Below are positions 24,100 through 36,333 of a stretch of DNA of 64,000 nt, piece by piece. Location: NCBI GenBank assembly GCA_035610365.1, contig CM069436.1:40121117-40185116 (forward strand), written 5' to 3'. The position numbers and the translations under genes were made by a program. Numbering within the stretch: the stretch's first letter is position 1; each line of letters begins with the position of its first letter. The notes below the pieces were generated by a model. That model had not been told where the DNA came from, made no database searches, and was given only the letters and a program-made list of their open reading frames with translations. This stretch comes from Aquatica leii (Eukaryota > Arthropoda > Insecta > Coleoptera > Lampyridae).

Positions 24100-26840
24100 G
24101 CTTCTAAATGGTGCAAATTGCAGAATTATCAAATATTTTAATATTCGAAAACTTGCACAAAAACAATAATTTTATTTACAATTTTTTAAAAATGTGTATT
24201 TTTTAACGTAGTTTTATTTTACTTATAAACAATGATATAATAACTACGAAAAGATTTAAGTTTTTGATCTACAAAAGTAAAACATAAAATGTTTTCAAAT
24301 TCATTTTTTTATGATTTAAAAATGTGTGTATAGGTGAACTATTGATTATTAATGTTTGCTTAAAAAAAATAGAAGACAAATTTATTATTTTATATTTTGT
24401 GTAGAAAAAATATTTGATAGTCTTTATATTTGTCAGTAACTTCAATTTTTTTGACCGTTTGTATAAAATGTTATTCAAATAATATCAATTTCTCAAAAAA
24501 AAAATAAATAAAAGATAAACAAATAGAAGTTCCAGATATTTTAATTAGAATATATTGTTATTGTTATAAAAACAAAAGATACAAGAGCACACACATAAAA
24601 ATCGTAGGCAGCACCGTGATAAGGGTGGAGCAAACGGCACTTGTCCCTGGTGCACTGGGTTAAAAGAATACGCAGGGCACCAAGTGGTAAAAGTCTAAGG
24701 TACTATCGCCGGGGTAAACTTTTGTCGGCTATAATTTAAACCTTAAACATTTTATCAATTACAGGAGAATAAACATTTAAAACTAAAATGGACTGTAATA
24801 TTAAAAATCGGAAAGATATAAAGATCTTTACATAAAAGTTTGCGGTTTGCATTTTGTTGAAGTGTAGTATTTAATTTTGATATCAAGTTGATTACATTTT
24901 AATTTTTTTAATAGTCTTTGCTATACTAGAACTCGTCTCACGTAAACTTGGTAACGTCAATTATTTTTCGCGCACCTAGTATAGTACCAACATTTTTGTT
25001 AGCGATATAACATACATATCGAAATAGTATGTATTGAAAACCACACGTTTGATAATTATAGTGAACCGCATTCTAAATGGAATGTTAAAAGATATGAAAC
25101 TAAAATTGCATTAGCTAACTTTGATCTCTAAAGAGGATTACTTTTGAATAGGTTGCAACTTAAAACGCAGGAGTGTGTATTATAATTCCAATACATTTAA
25201 AAATCAAATAGGTACATACGAATAATTCAGTTATTATGGTGTTTAATAACAATTTTTTTTGTAACATAAACATGTTTGTTTTGAACAAATCTGTTTACAA
25301 ATTATCTAAGAATGTACTTTTACTCCAAGTGTATTATTTTTTAAAAGTATTTATTGTTTTTTTAAATAAACAATCGCGGAATAAGAAAGAAACGTTAAGA
25401 AACTAAACTGAAACTGTGTTTGCGTTCATTTTTTTAGCTGGTTATAGTTATAGTAAAATAATAACTAAAGCCAATACTCATTTTTTAAATAATAACAAAG
25501 TGTTATTAACATTAAGAAACATAAAAATTAAATTTAGCATTTAGTAGTCTATGCATATTAGTCAAAGTCCTTGGAGTTGGCAAGAGAGTAAATAATTATG
25601 AGAAATTATTAAAACAAAATATTACACACACATTAAAAGAACAACCCACTGAATAAATTTAAAATTAATCAAAAATTTAAAAAAAATTTGTATAAGTGCA
25701 AAGTACTTAATATCCTTCTTTTTAAAATTCATATTCTGTTAATATTACATTAAACTGTAAGTTTAATTAGAAACAATTATCTAAAATTTGCAATAATTTA
25801 TGATATATGAAAAGCTACCTAAGCTAATAAGATGAACTCATTGAATAATTATTACATTTTCTGATGCAAAATATGTATTTGTTTTACGTGTAAGAATATG
25901 ATTTTGTGTAAATACACTATATTTTAAATTGAAATAGTTCTTTTATTTATGAAAATAAAAATATAGATAAATGCAACTATAAGATGGCGCTAGTATTAGT
26001 TTTTCTAAAAATAAGTGTATCAGTTTACATAAATGAATTCATGTAATTTAATTTACATAATTAGATGGTCTTAACTTACCATACTCATTATTCTTAGCGC
26101 ACTTGACAAACAATTACATAAGTGTAATTGAAATGTCTGAAATAGAAAATTTAATGTAGAACAGGAATTAAATTTTTAACAAAATATCTTAAGCTAGGTA
26201 TGTACATATACTATATATATTTATACTACAGTTTGTCGTAAATATTATTGCTTGCGTACATTCTTTTTTAAAAAATAAACTAAACCGAATTTGTATAGAA
26301 TTTAAAACGTTTTATACTAAAAAGGAGATGTAGTTAAAAAAAAGTATTTTCATTGTAATTGCTAATCTATAACAGTACGACAATTTACATTTTTTTAAAA
26401 TTACTTCTTCTTGTGTTGTACATAAATTGAGTTGAGTCATACGCATTCTATTTATTTCTAAATTTTAAATATTTTAGTTAACTTTGTGTTTAAGTACACA
26501 TTTTGCATAATATTCTTTCTTGAAATCATTTAATGGTTTTGAAATTGGAGTTAAAGATTTAAAGCTTTTAATTTTGGAATAAATATTTTATCGAATTTAA
26601 GTGTTTTAAACTTTTTGTTGTTTTCTATTAATGTTTTTTGTATAATTTTTTGTAGGATACCATTGAAAATGTTTGTTAATGTTTCTCTACTATAAATAAA
26701 AATCAAATGCAAAATTATTTATTATTAAAAAACTAAAAATATTGTTCTAATTCTACTGATTTATTTTCTTTTAAATTTAAAATGTGCAACATGATTGCAA
26801 TTGAAGAACGATGGCATTTTATACTTTGGTTTTTTTTTAT
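24100..26840. other. Very AT-rich DNA with one unassigned GC island at 24600-24720
   Basis: The island (GGCAGCACCGTGATAAGG, GGTGCACTGGG, CAGGGCACCAAG) stands out from the A/T background and has no recognisable product. The remainder shows nothing. Confidence 0.4.
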
Positions 26841-26844
26841 ACCG

Positions 26845-27950
26845 TCAACATTTTAGAAACAGTAATTTTGATACTCTTAGAAAAGCTAAAGCACCTAACA
26901 TCTTTACTTGAAGAGCCAATACAGCATCATTAGCGTATAATGCTGCTTTCCCATTTTCCTGTACTTTCTTCCAAATGCACTGACTCAAGTAAAAAAAACA
27001 ACTTGTTTTAAAATACTACAAAATTAGAACAATACAATATTTTATAAAGTTTTTAAATCTCACTTTTAATTGACACGCCCGAGAATTCAGTTTCAACAGC
27101 ATTTATTGCGGCACGTTCGAGTTCCGTCATAATAGTGATAAGTTGTAAATTTGGTTTTATTTCTTTTCATGCTTGTATTATTTGTTGGTATATTAATTTA
27201 GTTTTTCCAGTCAGTAATACAAAAACGGACGGTATGCAATTCTTAAACTTCACCCCGTAAGTGGTGTATACTTTCGAAAAAAATGGCGTTGTGGCTTTAA
27301 AGGTGCAATCTGCATACCAATGGTCAGAGCTGTAAGAAATTATGAGCATTAACACTAATAAAGTAGAACTGTAATTTTGAGAATATATTAAATTTAAAGT
27401 AAATTAGAGACATTGCAGACTTACTTTTCGACAAATTCTAGGTTTCTTTGAGTTCCAAAAATTTATATTCTGTTATCGTTGCCCTGTTCATTGTCGTACA
27501 GAAAGAATTGTTCTTCTTGACCACTCATACTACTACGACACATATTTTCAAGAATATTAAGTTCACGGTGTGAATTAGGGTTTCCCGGATAGAGCCTTTA
27601 AACTTGCAGACGTTGTCGAATAGTGCATTTTATACATTAAATATTGTGGCCACTTTGTTTATATAGGCTGAGCTAACCTAGACTACCTTTCAGGAATAAT
27701 CGCGTAACCAGCATCTGAGGCCACCTTTGCGCGCTCTTTAACAGATAATACTGTTTTCCTTGCATCTATGGTAGCAACATCTGGGACCAAATTGAGTTTT
27801 TTAACTGACTAAGCTATTTCATTCTGTAAGGTATGATTTCGTGCTGGACATTTTGTATTTTTAACTTTAATACATTTCCAAAAAACGCGCCCATCATCAG
27901 CATACTTATTATTTTCAAATAAGTTTACTCCTTTAACTAATATGTCTTAA
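26845..27950 (-). pseudogene. FLYWCH zinc finger + MULE transposase gene, broken
   Basis: Three minus-strand exons. Exon 1 (about 27950-27425) encodes a FLYWCH-like finger (NLFENNKYADDGRVFWKCIK, then CPARNHTL) and a linker, ending at a GTAAGT donor. Exon 2 (27329-27064) follows a 95-bp intron with acceptor TTTCTTACAG. The join is in phase (VEKN-SDHWYADCTFKAT) and begins a MULE transposase domain (FFSKVYTTYGV, IPSVFVLLTGK, TELERAAINAVETEF). Exon 3 (27000-26845) reads CFFYLSQCIWKKVQ and ALQVKMLGALAFLR. Stops in the exon 1 linker (V-stop-RLYPG and NRI-stop-IFG) and a frameshift near 27620 disable it. Such proteins derive from Mutator-like transposons. It is either a domesticated-type gene that died or a transposon copy. 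Confidence 0.75.
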
Positions 27951-27959
27951 ACAATAAAG

Positions 27960-29410
27960 CAATACAAATAATAACACCTACAACTAGTTTCAACGCAAGC
28001 AGATTGTACACTGGAGTATAAAGTTTCAGAATAAATTAAAGATTGATTACTTACATGTAAGGAAAAAGTTAACAAAAACTTAACCGTCTAACTTACCCTT
28101 TTGATTTTTTAATGATTTCTATAAGAATTAGAAAGTCACGAGATAATTATAAATAATAAATGCGCTTTATCTGAACAAATAAGCGAAAAAGATTAAAATT
28201 TGTTACTATCAATTCTATCTTCTAAATATACAAGCATAAAAAAATTATAAAATAAAACGTGTAACGAACTGCACATAATGTAAAAATGTAAGTGCATGTT
28301 TATCACAAAAATAGGGGAATATCGGTGGAATTATTTTACTTACAGTGTTTCACTAAATTATATTAATGAAAAAATTTTTTCCTACGGCCCTCTCTACGGA
28401 GATACGGGCTCATAATGGACGCTCCTGTTTTAAAATAACTCTTGAAGCTCTAGGCGTAATTTAATATTTTCTTAATATGTTGGTTATTATATAAGTTTCT
28501 TTAACATACATTTTTTTATTCACATTTAGCCTTATTTAGTTTGCTAGGAACGGACTAGCTCTAATAGAGTAATTTTTTACACTTTGTACGATGGAAACAC
28601 AATAATAATATTTTTAAATTCTTAATTCTACAACTAAAAAAAGATACTCTTAATTTACGTCGATAAAATGAATTGTTTACAAAAACATAGTTTTTTTTTA
28701 TATTGTTTTTATTGAATAATTTTGTATGTCGGTCTTTTGTACATTATCCTTTCACATCAGTCTATATTTCGCGACATTAGAAATTAATAATTTGTAATAA
28801 GTTTTTAAAAACCCTATAAAAACTTTTCTACCTATTTAGATCAAGTGATTAAGAAAGCCAAGCCACTGTTTCTTTTCCTACTTATCTATTTTCAAAATTT
28901 CTGCTTAGATGATCTCTAACTACTAGACTAAAATTTGGTATGCCCTATCATCAGTGTTGTGCACGTATAATACGTGTAATTTTTTACACAGATTTTTACG
29001 TGTAAAAATCTACGTATTATACGTCCACTTTACGTAAAAAAGATCAACTTTGAAGTACGAATTTCTACTTCATTGATATTTATTATATAAGGTGTCCGTG
29101 TAATTCATGAATTACTGACTTTGGCAGTACTTTCAATTGTTATAATATACTTTAGAAATGATGAAAAGTTACACCACGCCCTATTGCCAGAAGTAAATCT
29201 TCTAAAAGTTCTGGCAAATTTTTTTAAGAAATTCCAAACAAAGTACTCCAATTAACCGTTTTGACAATAAAAATGGCTTAATTAAATGTTGTCCAATTAT
29301 TCCGGTTCACAGGTTAATTAATTCCTTGATTTTGATGATGCGTTATAATAAAAGCATGAGAATTTATTTTTGCCCATAAGTGCAAACTATAAAAGTTTAT
29401 AATGTTGTTT
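27960..29410. other. AT-rich DNA with a hAT-like end and palindrome
   Basis: No coding sequence recognised. At 28951 the string CAGTGTTGTGCACG resembles hAT terminal repeats, followed by a near-perfect palindrome (28960-29025). No opposite end was found. Confidence 0.35.
28960..29025. repeat. Palindrome built from ACGTATAATACGT
   Basis: ACGTATAATACGTG at the left returns as CACGTATTATACGT-type sequence at the right (ACGTATTATACGT at about 29010), around an inner GATTTTTACGTGTAAAAATC hairpin. It sits just inside a CAGTGTTGTG end, so a hAT-family terminus is plausible. Confidence 0.5.
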
Positions 29411-29414
29411 TTAG

Positions 29415-29690
29415 AAAATTCAGTTCAGAGAACTAAACCAATATTTACATCGTTTCTGTGGCGATCTAAAACTAGAAAATTTCATCCGTTGCAAGTTTTC
29501 AGGAAAAACAGCATGGACTTTTTGGAGATAGTACACATCCAACTGTTGCTTGTTAAGGATTTTAGAGACTGTCGAATTTAGACAATGAAACTCTAAACCC
29601 AATTTTTTGACATTTGTAAAAGAATCTGTTTCTACGGGATTTAAAATGTCTTTCGCAACACCTTCACCGCGATGGATCTGATTTTCATAA
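29415..29690 (-). pseudogene. DUF4817-type insect transposase fragment (helix-turn-helix region)
   Basis: Read on the minus strand: NPVETDSF, GLEFHCLNSTVSKILNKQQL, DVYYLQKVHAVFPENLQRMK. This matches the pattern N....T....A...G...STV.RIL..Q.L..YH.Q.VQ.L...D...R..F.. of IS630/Tc1-related insect transposases with an N-terminal DUF4817. Only this linker between the DNA-binding and catalytic parts is present, with no DDE residues. Confidence 0.6.
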
Positions 29691-29699
29691 TTTTATCAA

Positions 29700-30590
29700 A
29701 TTTGCCTAAAATTATTTACATTTTACATTCAATTTCTATCATTAGATAAGTACAAATAATAATAAAAAACATTGTAGCATTTATTTGTCTTTTTCAAACG
29801 ACGGTCCACTTTTTTTAAAGATGTTCCTATCAGAATTTTTTTTATATGGAATTTTTTCTACTTAAAGTCTTCTAGTTTCTAAGGCATTCATGATGCAAAC
29901 CCATATATTAAATGCATGTCGGCATATTCAGTAAACGTAAACTCTATTGTTAATTAACTAACCGCAAAATAATAAGAAAAAAGAAGGAACGTTTTAATAC
30001 ACTCTGACACTGACATTAATTTTCAACTGGCACTAAAATATTTTTATTTTAATCGGTACATTTTAAGAAAACTATAGTAACAAAGAATAAATCTTACAAA
30101 GATAACAACAAATGCAAACAACCATTTTGTAAAAGGTTCATATTATCGATGTCGATCAAAAGTAGTTGAAGGTTTAAGCTGTCCAAAAATATTATTGTTC
30201 CTGTGTTAGAGCTAGCCATCTCTGGAAAACTGAACAAGCAGAATGTTACAGAAGCTTACATAGTAGCCATCATATTAAACAATGATTACACGTTTCTAGT
30301 TTTTTCATATCTCTAGTGATTGTCTTATAAAAACCTTGTATTTTTTCATAACCTTTAGAAGCAATTTCAGCGGTTTGAAACTCTAAAACACATTTTAAAG
30401 CGTCTGACTAAGACGTTAATCAAGGCAGTTTCGAAGAATGTAACTTCAAATCCTTTTTTTTGTTAATTTCATTATTGATCACCAAGACTTTTACAAATAT
30501 CAAACCAAAGTATGAAAATCTTTAGAACATTTTAGTAGACTTCTATGTTAAAATTTTTGTATTCGAGTAAAAGAAAGTTAGTAATATCTA
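29700..30590. other. AT-rich DNA, possibly the 3' end of the minus-strand LINE
   Basis: No motif was recognised. By position, the lower-coordinate side of the minus-strand LINE should hold its C-terminus and 3' UTR here. Confidence 0.3.
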
Positions 30591-30639
30591 AACTGGAATG
30601 TAGCTTACACTAATTAGATTTGAAAGCACGCTGGACGTT

Positions 30640-31213
30640 GTCTTTCAAGATACGTCCTTAAGAAGCATATGATAATACAATATATGAACTGTTTTTGTTT
30701 GGTCAACGTTAGCTTGTGAATAGAAAACCATTTTTGCACTTTTACTTGTGCATTAGATGACGATGCTGCTAAATCTGCCTGATTCTTTCCATTAATTGTG
30801 ATAGTAGAGTCAGCAACAAACAGTACGTAATCAGCAAGAGGATTTATTTGTGGGAACTCGATGATATCAATTAAAAATAAAAATGGGCCTAAAACAGATC
30901 TTTGAGGGATTCCATAACTGATTCCACCTCTTTCAGATAACTTCCCATTTAGTTTTACTTATTGTGTTCGGTTTTTTAAATGTGATGCCATCATCAGTGT
31001 GGCATTATTTGTGAAATTATATGATTTAAGTTTATCTAACAGCACACCATGTTGTACACAATCAAAGGTTTTTGACAAATCGCAAAATACTGCAATTAGA
31101 TGCTCTTGTTTATCAAAACTTTCAATAATTTTCTCAGTTAAAGTTATTAAAGCCAAAGTTATATTTTTTTCTAAAAACCAACTGATTTTTATAAAACAAA
31201 TTATTTTTGTCAA
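30640..31213 (-). pseudogene. LINE reverse transcriptase fragment (jockey/CR1 type)
   Basis: It contains RT blocks FCDLSKTFDCVQHGVLLDKL, the GIPQRSVLGPFLFL block (normally G.PQGSVLGP.LF), and an active-site block degraded to FADST (normally ADDT). It should copy the LINE RNA at the nicked target. The missing second aspartate and frameshifts make it inactive. Confidence 0.75.
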
Positions 31214-31447
31214 AATAATTTTTGATTTGTGCAGCTAGAACCTTTCAAGAACCTTTGATATTATAGGCAGGAGCTATATAGATTTGTAATTATTTATATC
31301 ATTTATTTCTCCTTTTTTAAAGACTGGACCTACCAATGCTTCCTTAAGCGTATCGACAAATATATTATGTGCAATACAGTTGTTAATGAGTTTAGTTAAG
31401 AGAATGACAATAACATTTTTTATACCTTTAATTAGGTTTACTGTTAT

Positions 31448-31958
31448 TCCAAAAACATCCCGACTGTTTGAATTTTTTAATGAAGTTATTATATCCCTAA
31501 CAATATTAAATGTTGTTGGTTCAAATTCAAAGCTTAATTCAGAGTCAATCTTTGTGGACTGTCAAAACTATCAACGTTTTTGACAAGGTTTTCTGCTGCA
31601 TTTAGAAATAACTTGTTAAAATCGTCTGAAGAAAATTTGTTATTCATTAATTCAATTTTGTTTTTTCTTTTGTCGTTAATAATTTCCCACATTGTTTTTA
31701 TTGATGAATTTCAATTTTTAATTAGCGAATCATTATATTCAATTTTAGCGATTTTTTATTGCTACTTTATATTTTCTACAAAATTCTGTTTTTTGAGATT
31801 TTAGAAAATTATTTCTTGGGTACAACTTACTTGCTTCATGTAAAAAAAGTAACTGATTTCTCATATTTTTCAAGTTTTATTAGGAAACGCATTTAAGAAA
31901 GTACGGTGTAAAATTTATACAAAATTGTCAAATTTCTGAACCGCTGATATATTAGTGT
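31448..31958. repeat. Left copy of a duplication of about 511 bp flanking the nested LINE
   Basis: It matches 34143-34675 in direct orientation along its full length, with roughly 20 substitutions and a few small indels (largest about 14-16 bp). It ends exactly where the plus-strand LINE starts. Confidence 0.9.
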
Positions 31959-34142
31959 GCAAATTTCTAAACAAGGAGAGAAGAAGAGGTAAGAAGAGAG
32001 GAAGTTTAACGGATATAAAAGTGTGGTTGGGTTATTGTATGGAGCGTTTGGAGGGAACAAGAGAAGGACCAGGGCAGGTGATATTGCAAGAGGTAAATAC
32101 AATACAGGAGGAGAGGGAGATAACGAAAGAGGAAATGGAGGAGGCAATAAATAGACTAAAATTAAGAAAGACGACAGGAATGGACGGTACGCAAGGAGAA
32201 CAATGGAAATATGTAGGGGAGAGAGTAAGGGGAAATGTAAGAAAAATTTTTAATACAATATGGAAAGGAGAGAAATTGCCAGGGAGTTATAAAGAAAATT
32301 TATGTCTGCCGATTTATAAGGGAGGGATAGGAAGGAGGTAAAGAATTATAGAGGGATTAGTGTCACTAATGTAAGCTATAAATTGTATGCCATGATTATA
32401 CAAAGGAGGTTGGAAAAGTAAGTGAAAGAAAAAAGACTATTACCGAATTGGCATATGGGATTTAGAGTGGGAAGAAGGGCAATAGACAATGTCTATATAT
32501 TGAAACAGTTAGTAAATGGAGAGCTAGATAAGAAAAGGGGTAAGGTATACGCTTTCTTTATGGACATAGAAGCTGCGTTTGATAATGTGAATAGGGAAAA
32601 GCTATGGAAAGTGTTAAGGAAAAAGGGAATAGAGGAACAACTAGTGAGGAAACTGGAAGGAATATATAAAGAGACTAAGAATAGGGTAAAAATAGGGGAT
32701 AGTGTTAGTAAAGTGTTTTGGACGAGGAAGGGGCTAAGGCAGGGGTGTCCTCTTAACCCTATTTTATTTGCACTGTATATAGGTGGCATAGAAGAAGTGT
32801 TGAAGGGTGGTCAGTGTGGTGGGATTGTTATGGAGGGAGGGATTAAAGTGTGGATATTGGCATATGCAGACGATATGGTCATAGTGGCAAAAAATGAGTT
32901 GGAGATGAAAGGTATGATAAATACGATTAAGAAGTATCTGAAAAGAAAAGATTTGGGTTTAAACGTGGAAAAGTCTACGATGATAGTTTTTTAAAAAGGG
33001 AGAGGAGGGAAGAAAAAGGAGGAGTTAAGTTGGGGAGAACAGAAGATAGAGGCAGTGAATGAAGTGACATATTTGGGATATAGGCTAAGGTACGATAATA
33101 AAGATGACGCGCATATAAGGGAGTTAGCAAAGAAGGGTAACAGGGTATTAGGGCAGGTATGGAGTTTAGGGGAAAGAGTATTTGGGAAGGAGATTGAGAA
33201 GAGAAGATGGCTGTTTGAAAAATTGATTAAAAGTGTGATGATGTACGGGGTGGAGGTATGGGGTTGGAAAGAGTGGAACCTATTGGAAAGGGAAATAAAA
33301 TATTGGAAATGGATACTGGGTTCAGACAAGGAGACGCCGGGTTACATAATAGAGGAGAAGGGGAAGTTAGAGAAGATTAGAATAGAAGCAGGGAAAAGGG
33401 CGATGGGTTATGAAGAGAAAATGAAGGAAAGGAGAGAATGTAAAATTTTGCAATGTTGCTGGAGGACGGTAAAGGATAGCAAAAACATATATGAGCAGAA
33501 AGAAAGGAAACTTTACTACCAACGAGGAGGTTTCGCAATAGAAGAGGTGGAAAGAAGGAGAGAGGAAGGGAGGTTAAATACTGAGGAGATAGTAAGAAGA
33601 GATAAAGACTCGCAGGTGCAAGAGAAGGAAGGAAAGATAAGGGAAGGAAAGTACAACTTAAGGTATGGGAATATAGTGTCCAGGGGGGTTCCTAAGTATC
33701 TGATGGGGGAGGAGAAGCTTAGGAGAGAAACGACTTATAGCTAGGTTCAGATGCGGAATTGAGGAAAGTTTAAATAAGTATTGGAAGGAGGATGTAATGA
33801 GAAGATGTAGATTATGTGAAGAGGGATGGAAGGACATAGAACACTTGAGTGGGGAGTGTAGCGAGCTAAGGGAAGAAAGGAGGGGAGGAAGGCTTTGCTT
33901 GGGGAGGAGGGGAGAGATTGGATTGGATGAAAGCAGTAAAGGAAAAAAGGATAAGAGGGGAGGGTTAGGACTATCGATTTAGAATAATAAGATGGTGATG
34001 GAAAGATTTTAGGGGATAAAGTTCTTTTTTTTAGTTTACAAATTTCTATACAAATTATATTAGTATGATAAGAAAATGTTGTAAGGTAAACGTAACCCAT
34101 TGTAGGGCCGAATGGCTAGACAATTAACTAACAATAAAATAA
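31959..34142 (+). mobile_element. Second LINE, 5'-truncated, inserted in the first
   Basis: It is a 2184-bp insert on the plus strand ending in AACAATAAAATAA. Its purine-rich plus strand (runs of GGAGGAAGAA type) contrasts sharply with the T-rich host LINE. It encodes RT and a C-terminal zinc knuckle, and lacks the endonuclease, as expected for abortive reverse transcription. Confidence 0.85.
31965..33979 (+). pseudogene. LINE RT with C-terminal CCHC knuckle, frameshifted
   Basis: Blocks in order: EEMEEAINRLKLRKTTGMDG, NYRGISVTNVSYKLYAMII, WHMGFRVGRRAIDNVYIL, YAFFMDIEAAFDNVNRE, GLRQGCPLNPILFALYI, ILAYADDMVIVA (intact YADD), EVTYLGYRL, then a long K/E/R-rich thumb and finally RFRCGIE with CRLCEEGWKDIEHLSGEC, a CCHC knuckle. 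Frameshifts lie near 32325 and 33730 and stops at 32419, 32992 and 33742. The charged composition resembles a LINE family common in ants and other insects. I cannot decide the clade (R1, I or LOA group). Confidence 0.8.
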
Positions 34143-34675
34143 TCCAAAAACATCCCGACTGTTTGAATTTTTTAATAAAGTTATTATATCCCTAACAATA
34201 TTAAATGTTGTTGGTTCAAATTCAAAGCTTAATTCAGCGTCAATCTTTGTTGTGTTGTGTATTGGACTGTCAAAACTATCAAAACTATCAACGTTTTTGA
34301 CAAAGTTTTCTGTTACATTTAGAAATAAGTTGTTAAAATCGTCTGAAAAAAATTTGTAATTCATTAATTCAATTTTGTTTTTTCTCTTGTCGTTAATAAT
34401 TTCCCACATTGTTTTTATTGATGAATTTCAATTTTTAATTAGCGAATCATTATATTTAATTTTAGCGATTTTTTATTGCTAGTTTATATTTTCTACGAAA
34501 TTCTGTTTTTTGGGATTTTAGAAAATTATTTCTTGGGTACAACTTACTTGCTTCATAAAAAAAAAGTAACTGATTTCTCATATTCTTCAAGTTTTATTAG
34601 GAAACGCATTTAAGAAAGTACTGTGTAAAATTTTTACAAAATTGTCAAATTTTTGAACCGGTGATATATTAGTGT
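34143..34675. repeat. Right copy of the same duplication
   Basis: It begins at the last base of the inserted LINE's AATAAAATAA tail. The sequence left of copy 1 and right of copy 2 belongs to one LINE, which is the geometry of a target-site duplication. Confidence 0.9.
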
Positions 34676-34990
34676 ACTCAATAAAGTCCCAAGAAAGTGT
34701 AGAAATTTCCTTAAATAATTTTTTTACACCAACTAAAGTTACTGGACGACAAACTTTACTAACCAATTTTTGTTTACTTTTATCTGTTGTGGGAGGTAAA
34801 AAACATAAAATTTGTCCATGATGATCGGATAGGTTTGTTTCCACTGATTAAGAATACGTTGTGTATACAGTTTTTTCCTTTAGTTGCGGAGTTTACCATT
34901 TTTTTATATCGTATGTAACAAGTAAATCACAAAACTGAACGTATTCTCTACCCTCATTTCTAAATAAAATATTGAAGTCACTAGCCATTA
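34143..34990 (-). pseudogene. LINE endonuclease end and linker
   Basis: The sequence ASDFNILFRNEG resembles the GDFN motif of APE-type LINE endonucleases, with G.D replaced by S.D. It is followed by NLSDHHGQI, the conserved SDH block that contains the catalytic histidine. A linker with MWEIINDKRKN and SFEFEPTTFNIVRDI leads towards the RT, which continues beyond the nested insertion at 31447. Confidence 0.65.
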
Positions 34991-35109
34991 TGACATTTTT
35001 TGTTTTTAAGGAATTTAAAATACTACATTTAATGATATTACATAAATGCCAGATAACTCACAATCTTTTTCATTAAACAAATTTATAATATTTCTTAAAC
35101 ATCTGAAAT

Positions 35110-36330
35110 TTAAAAGTGGTTTAATTAAAATTGTTTAAATGTTTAAACAGTAATAAATTAGTAATTTGCAGTCCGACCATCAATTCAACTTGAACTTTAA
35201 GTAATAAAAACTTAAAGTTCGATCGAGAGGAAGATTTCTGATAATTACAACTGCTTAATTAGAGTAACAATTGTTATTTATTAAAATTTTTTATTTTAAT
35301 TTATTAATTGTTTTTGTACCAGATATTTAGATGTGAATTTTTCCATTCATAAAACCAGTATTATTAGACTATTGCTTTCAATACGTTTCAGGTTCTAACT
35401 ATCAGAGTTTATTTATTACTATAACAGTTTTTGTTATTGTTAAATTTAAATACCTAATTTTTATTTGAGATTTACGTAAATCATTTTTTTTGCGAAGGCG
35501 TTTAATGCAATAATCTAATGATTGAAACCTTGTATTTGTTCACAATATGTTGAAATAATAACTTGTGAAGAATTATTTACTTAGATGACATATATTTGCA
35601 ATTTAAAATTATTTTTGTTGGCGTCTGCGTGAGTAATTTGTTTACATATAGTTGTTTGACGGTAGGTGGTAGTTTTGCAGCCTATTCCACAGGCGCACTG
35701 GAAACTCGGAGTTTTGTCAGTACTCGCGGTGAAACCTTTCGCAGTGGTGGTTTTTCCGGTGTTCGGAATCAAATAGTTTACGAAAGTGTTAAACGGAAAT
35801 TGATATTATTTTTTTTTAACGGAAAGAAATAAAAACTTGTTCTTTTCTATTGAAACATTGTTATACAAGAATTGAAAGCTGATATTAAATTTCTAGGCTT
35901 TACTGAATCAACAGGTAAACAGTTGTATTATTATTTCTGAACGAAACTTTTTCGTTTAAACTTTTCTGAAATACATTTATTTTTTCTATTTTGTTGTTTA
36001 TCGTACGGAATTAAGTTCAATGTTTTTTAACTATTTAAAAAGTTTGTATTTAAACGTCTAATTATAGATAATTGTTTTGTTTTAAGTAATGAAAATAATT
36101 TTTACGTTGTCGTTAAATACACTATAAATAATTTGTTGAATCTTTGAACAGTTCCAGTTAAATAGTATACGTCACGAATTTTGTTTATACCATCGTGTTA
36201 TTTTAATGGATGTTTAAAAAGAGCAGTCATTGTGAGCTATTTTGTATTACAAAAACATTTAAACAACTACATAATGGTCCAACTTTGACCTATATTCTTT
36301 TCTTTACTTAAAGACGACTATACCTATTTT
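35110..36330. other. AT-rich DNA with one GC-richer patch (35625-35790)
   Basis: The patch is open on both strands (+: GGSFAAYSTGALETRSFVS; -: GKTTTAKGFTASTDKTPSF). Neither matches a family I know, and no clear splice pair supports one strand over the other. Confidence 0.35.
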
Positions 36331-36333
36331 GAA

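Larger units (their letters stand above)
30600..35110 (-). mobile_element. Jockey/CR1-like LINE on the minus strand, split by another LINE
   Basis: From right to left on the minus strand: the end of an endonuclease domain (MASDFNILFRNEGREYVQFC at about 34990, then NLSDHHGQILCFLPP at about 34830), a linker (SFEFEPTTFNIVRDIITLL), then RT (HLIAVFCDLSKTFDCVQHGV at about 31100, GISYGIPQRSVLGPFLFL at about 30900, LADYVLFADSTITI). The body is interrupted by a plus-strand LINE at 31959-34142. Stops and frameshifts are frequent. The endonuclease-to-RT order and motifs fit the jockey/CR1 group. The 5' and 3' ends are not defined. Confidence 0.75.

Noticed and set aside
32493-33329. Long minus-strand frames opposite the plus-strand LINE
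   Set aside because: S/P/F-rich mirror translations of the purine-rich RT. The plus frame has clear RT blocks.
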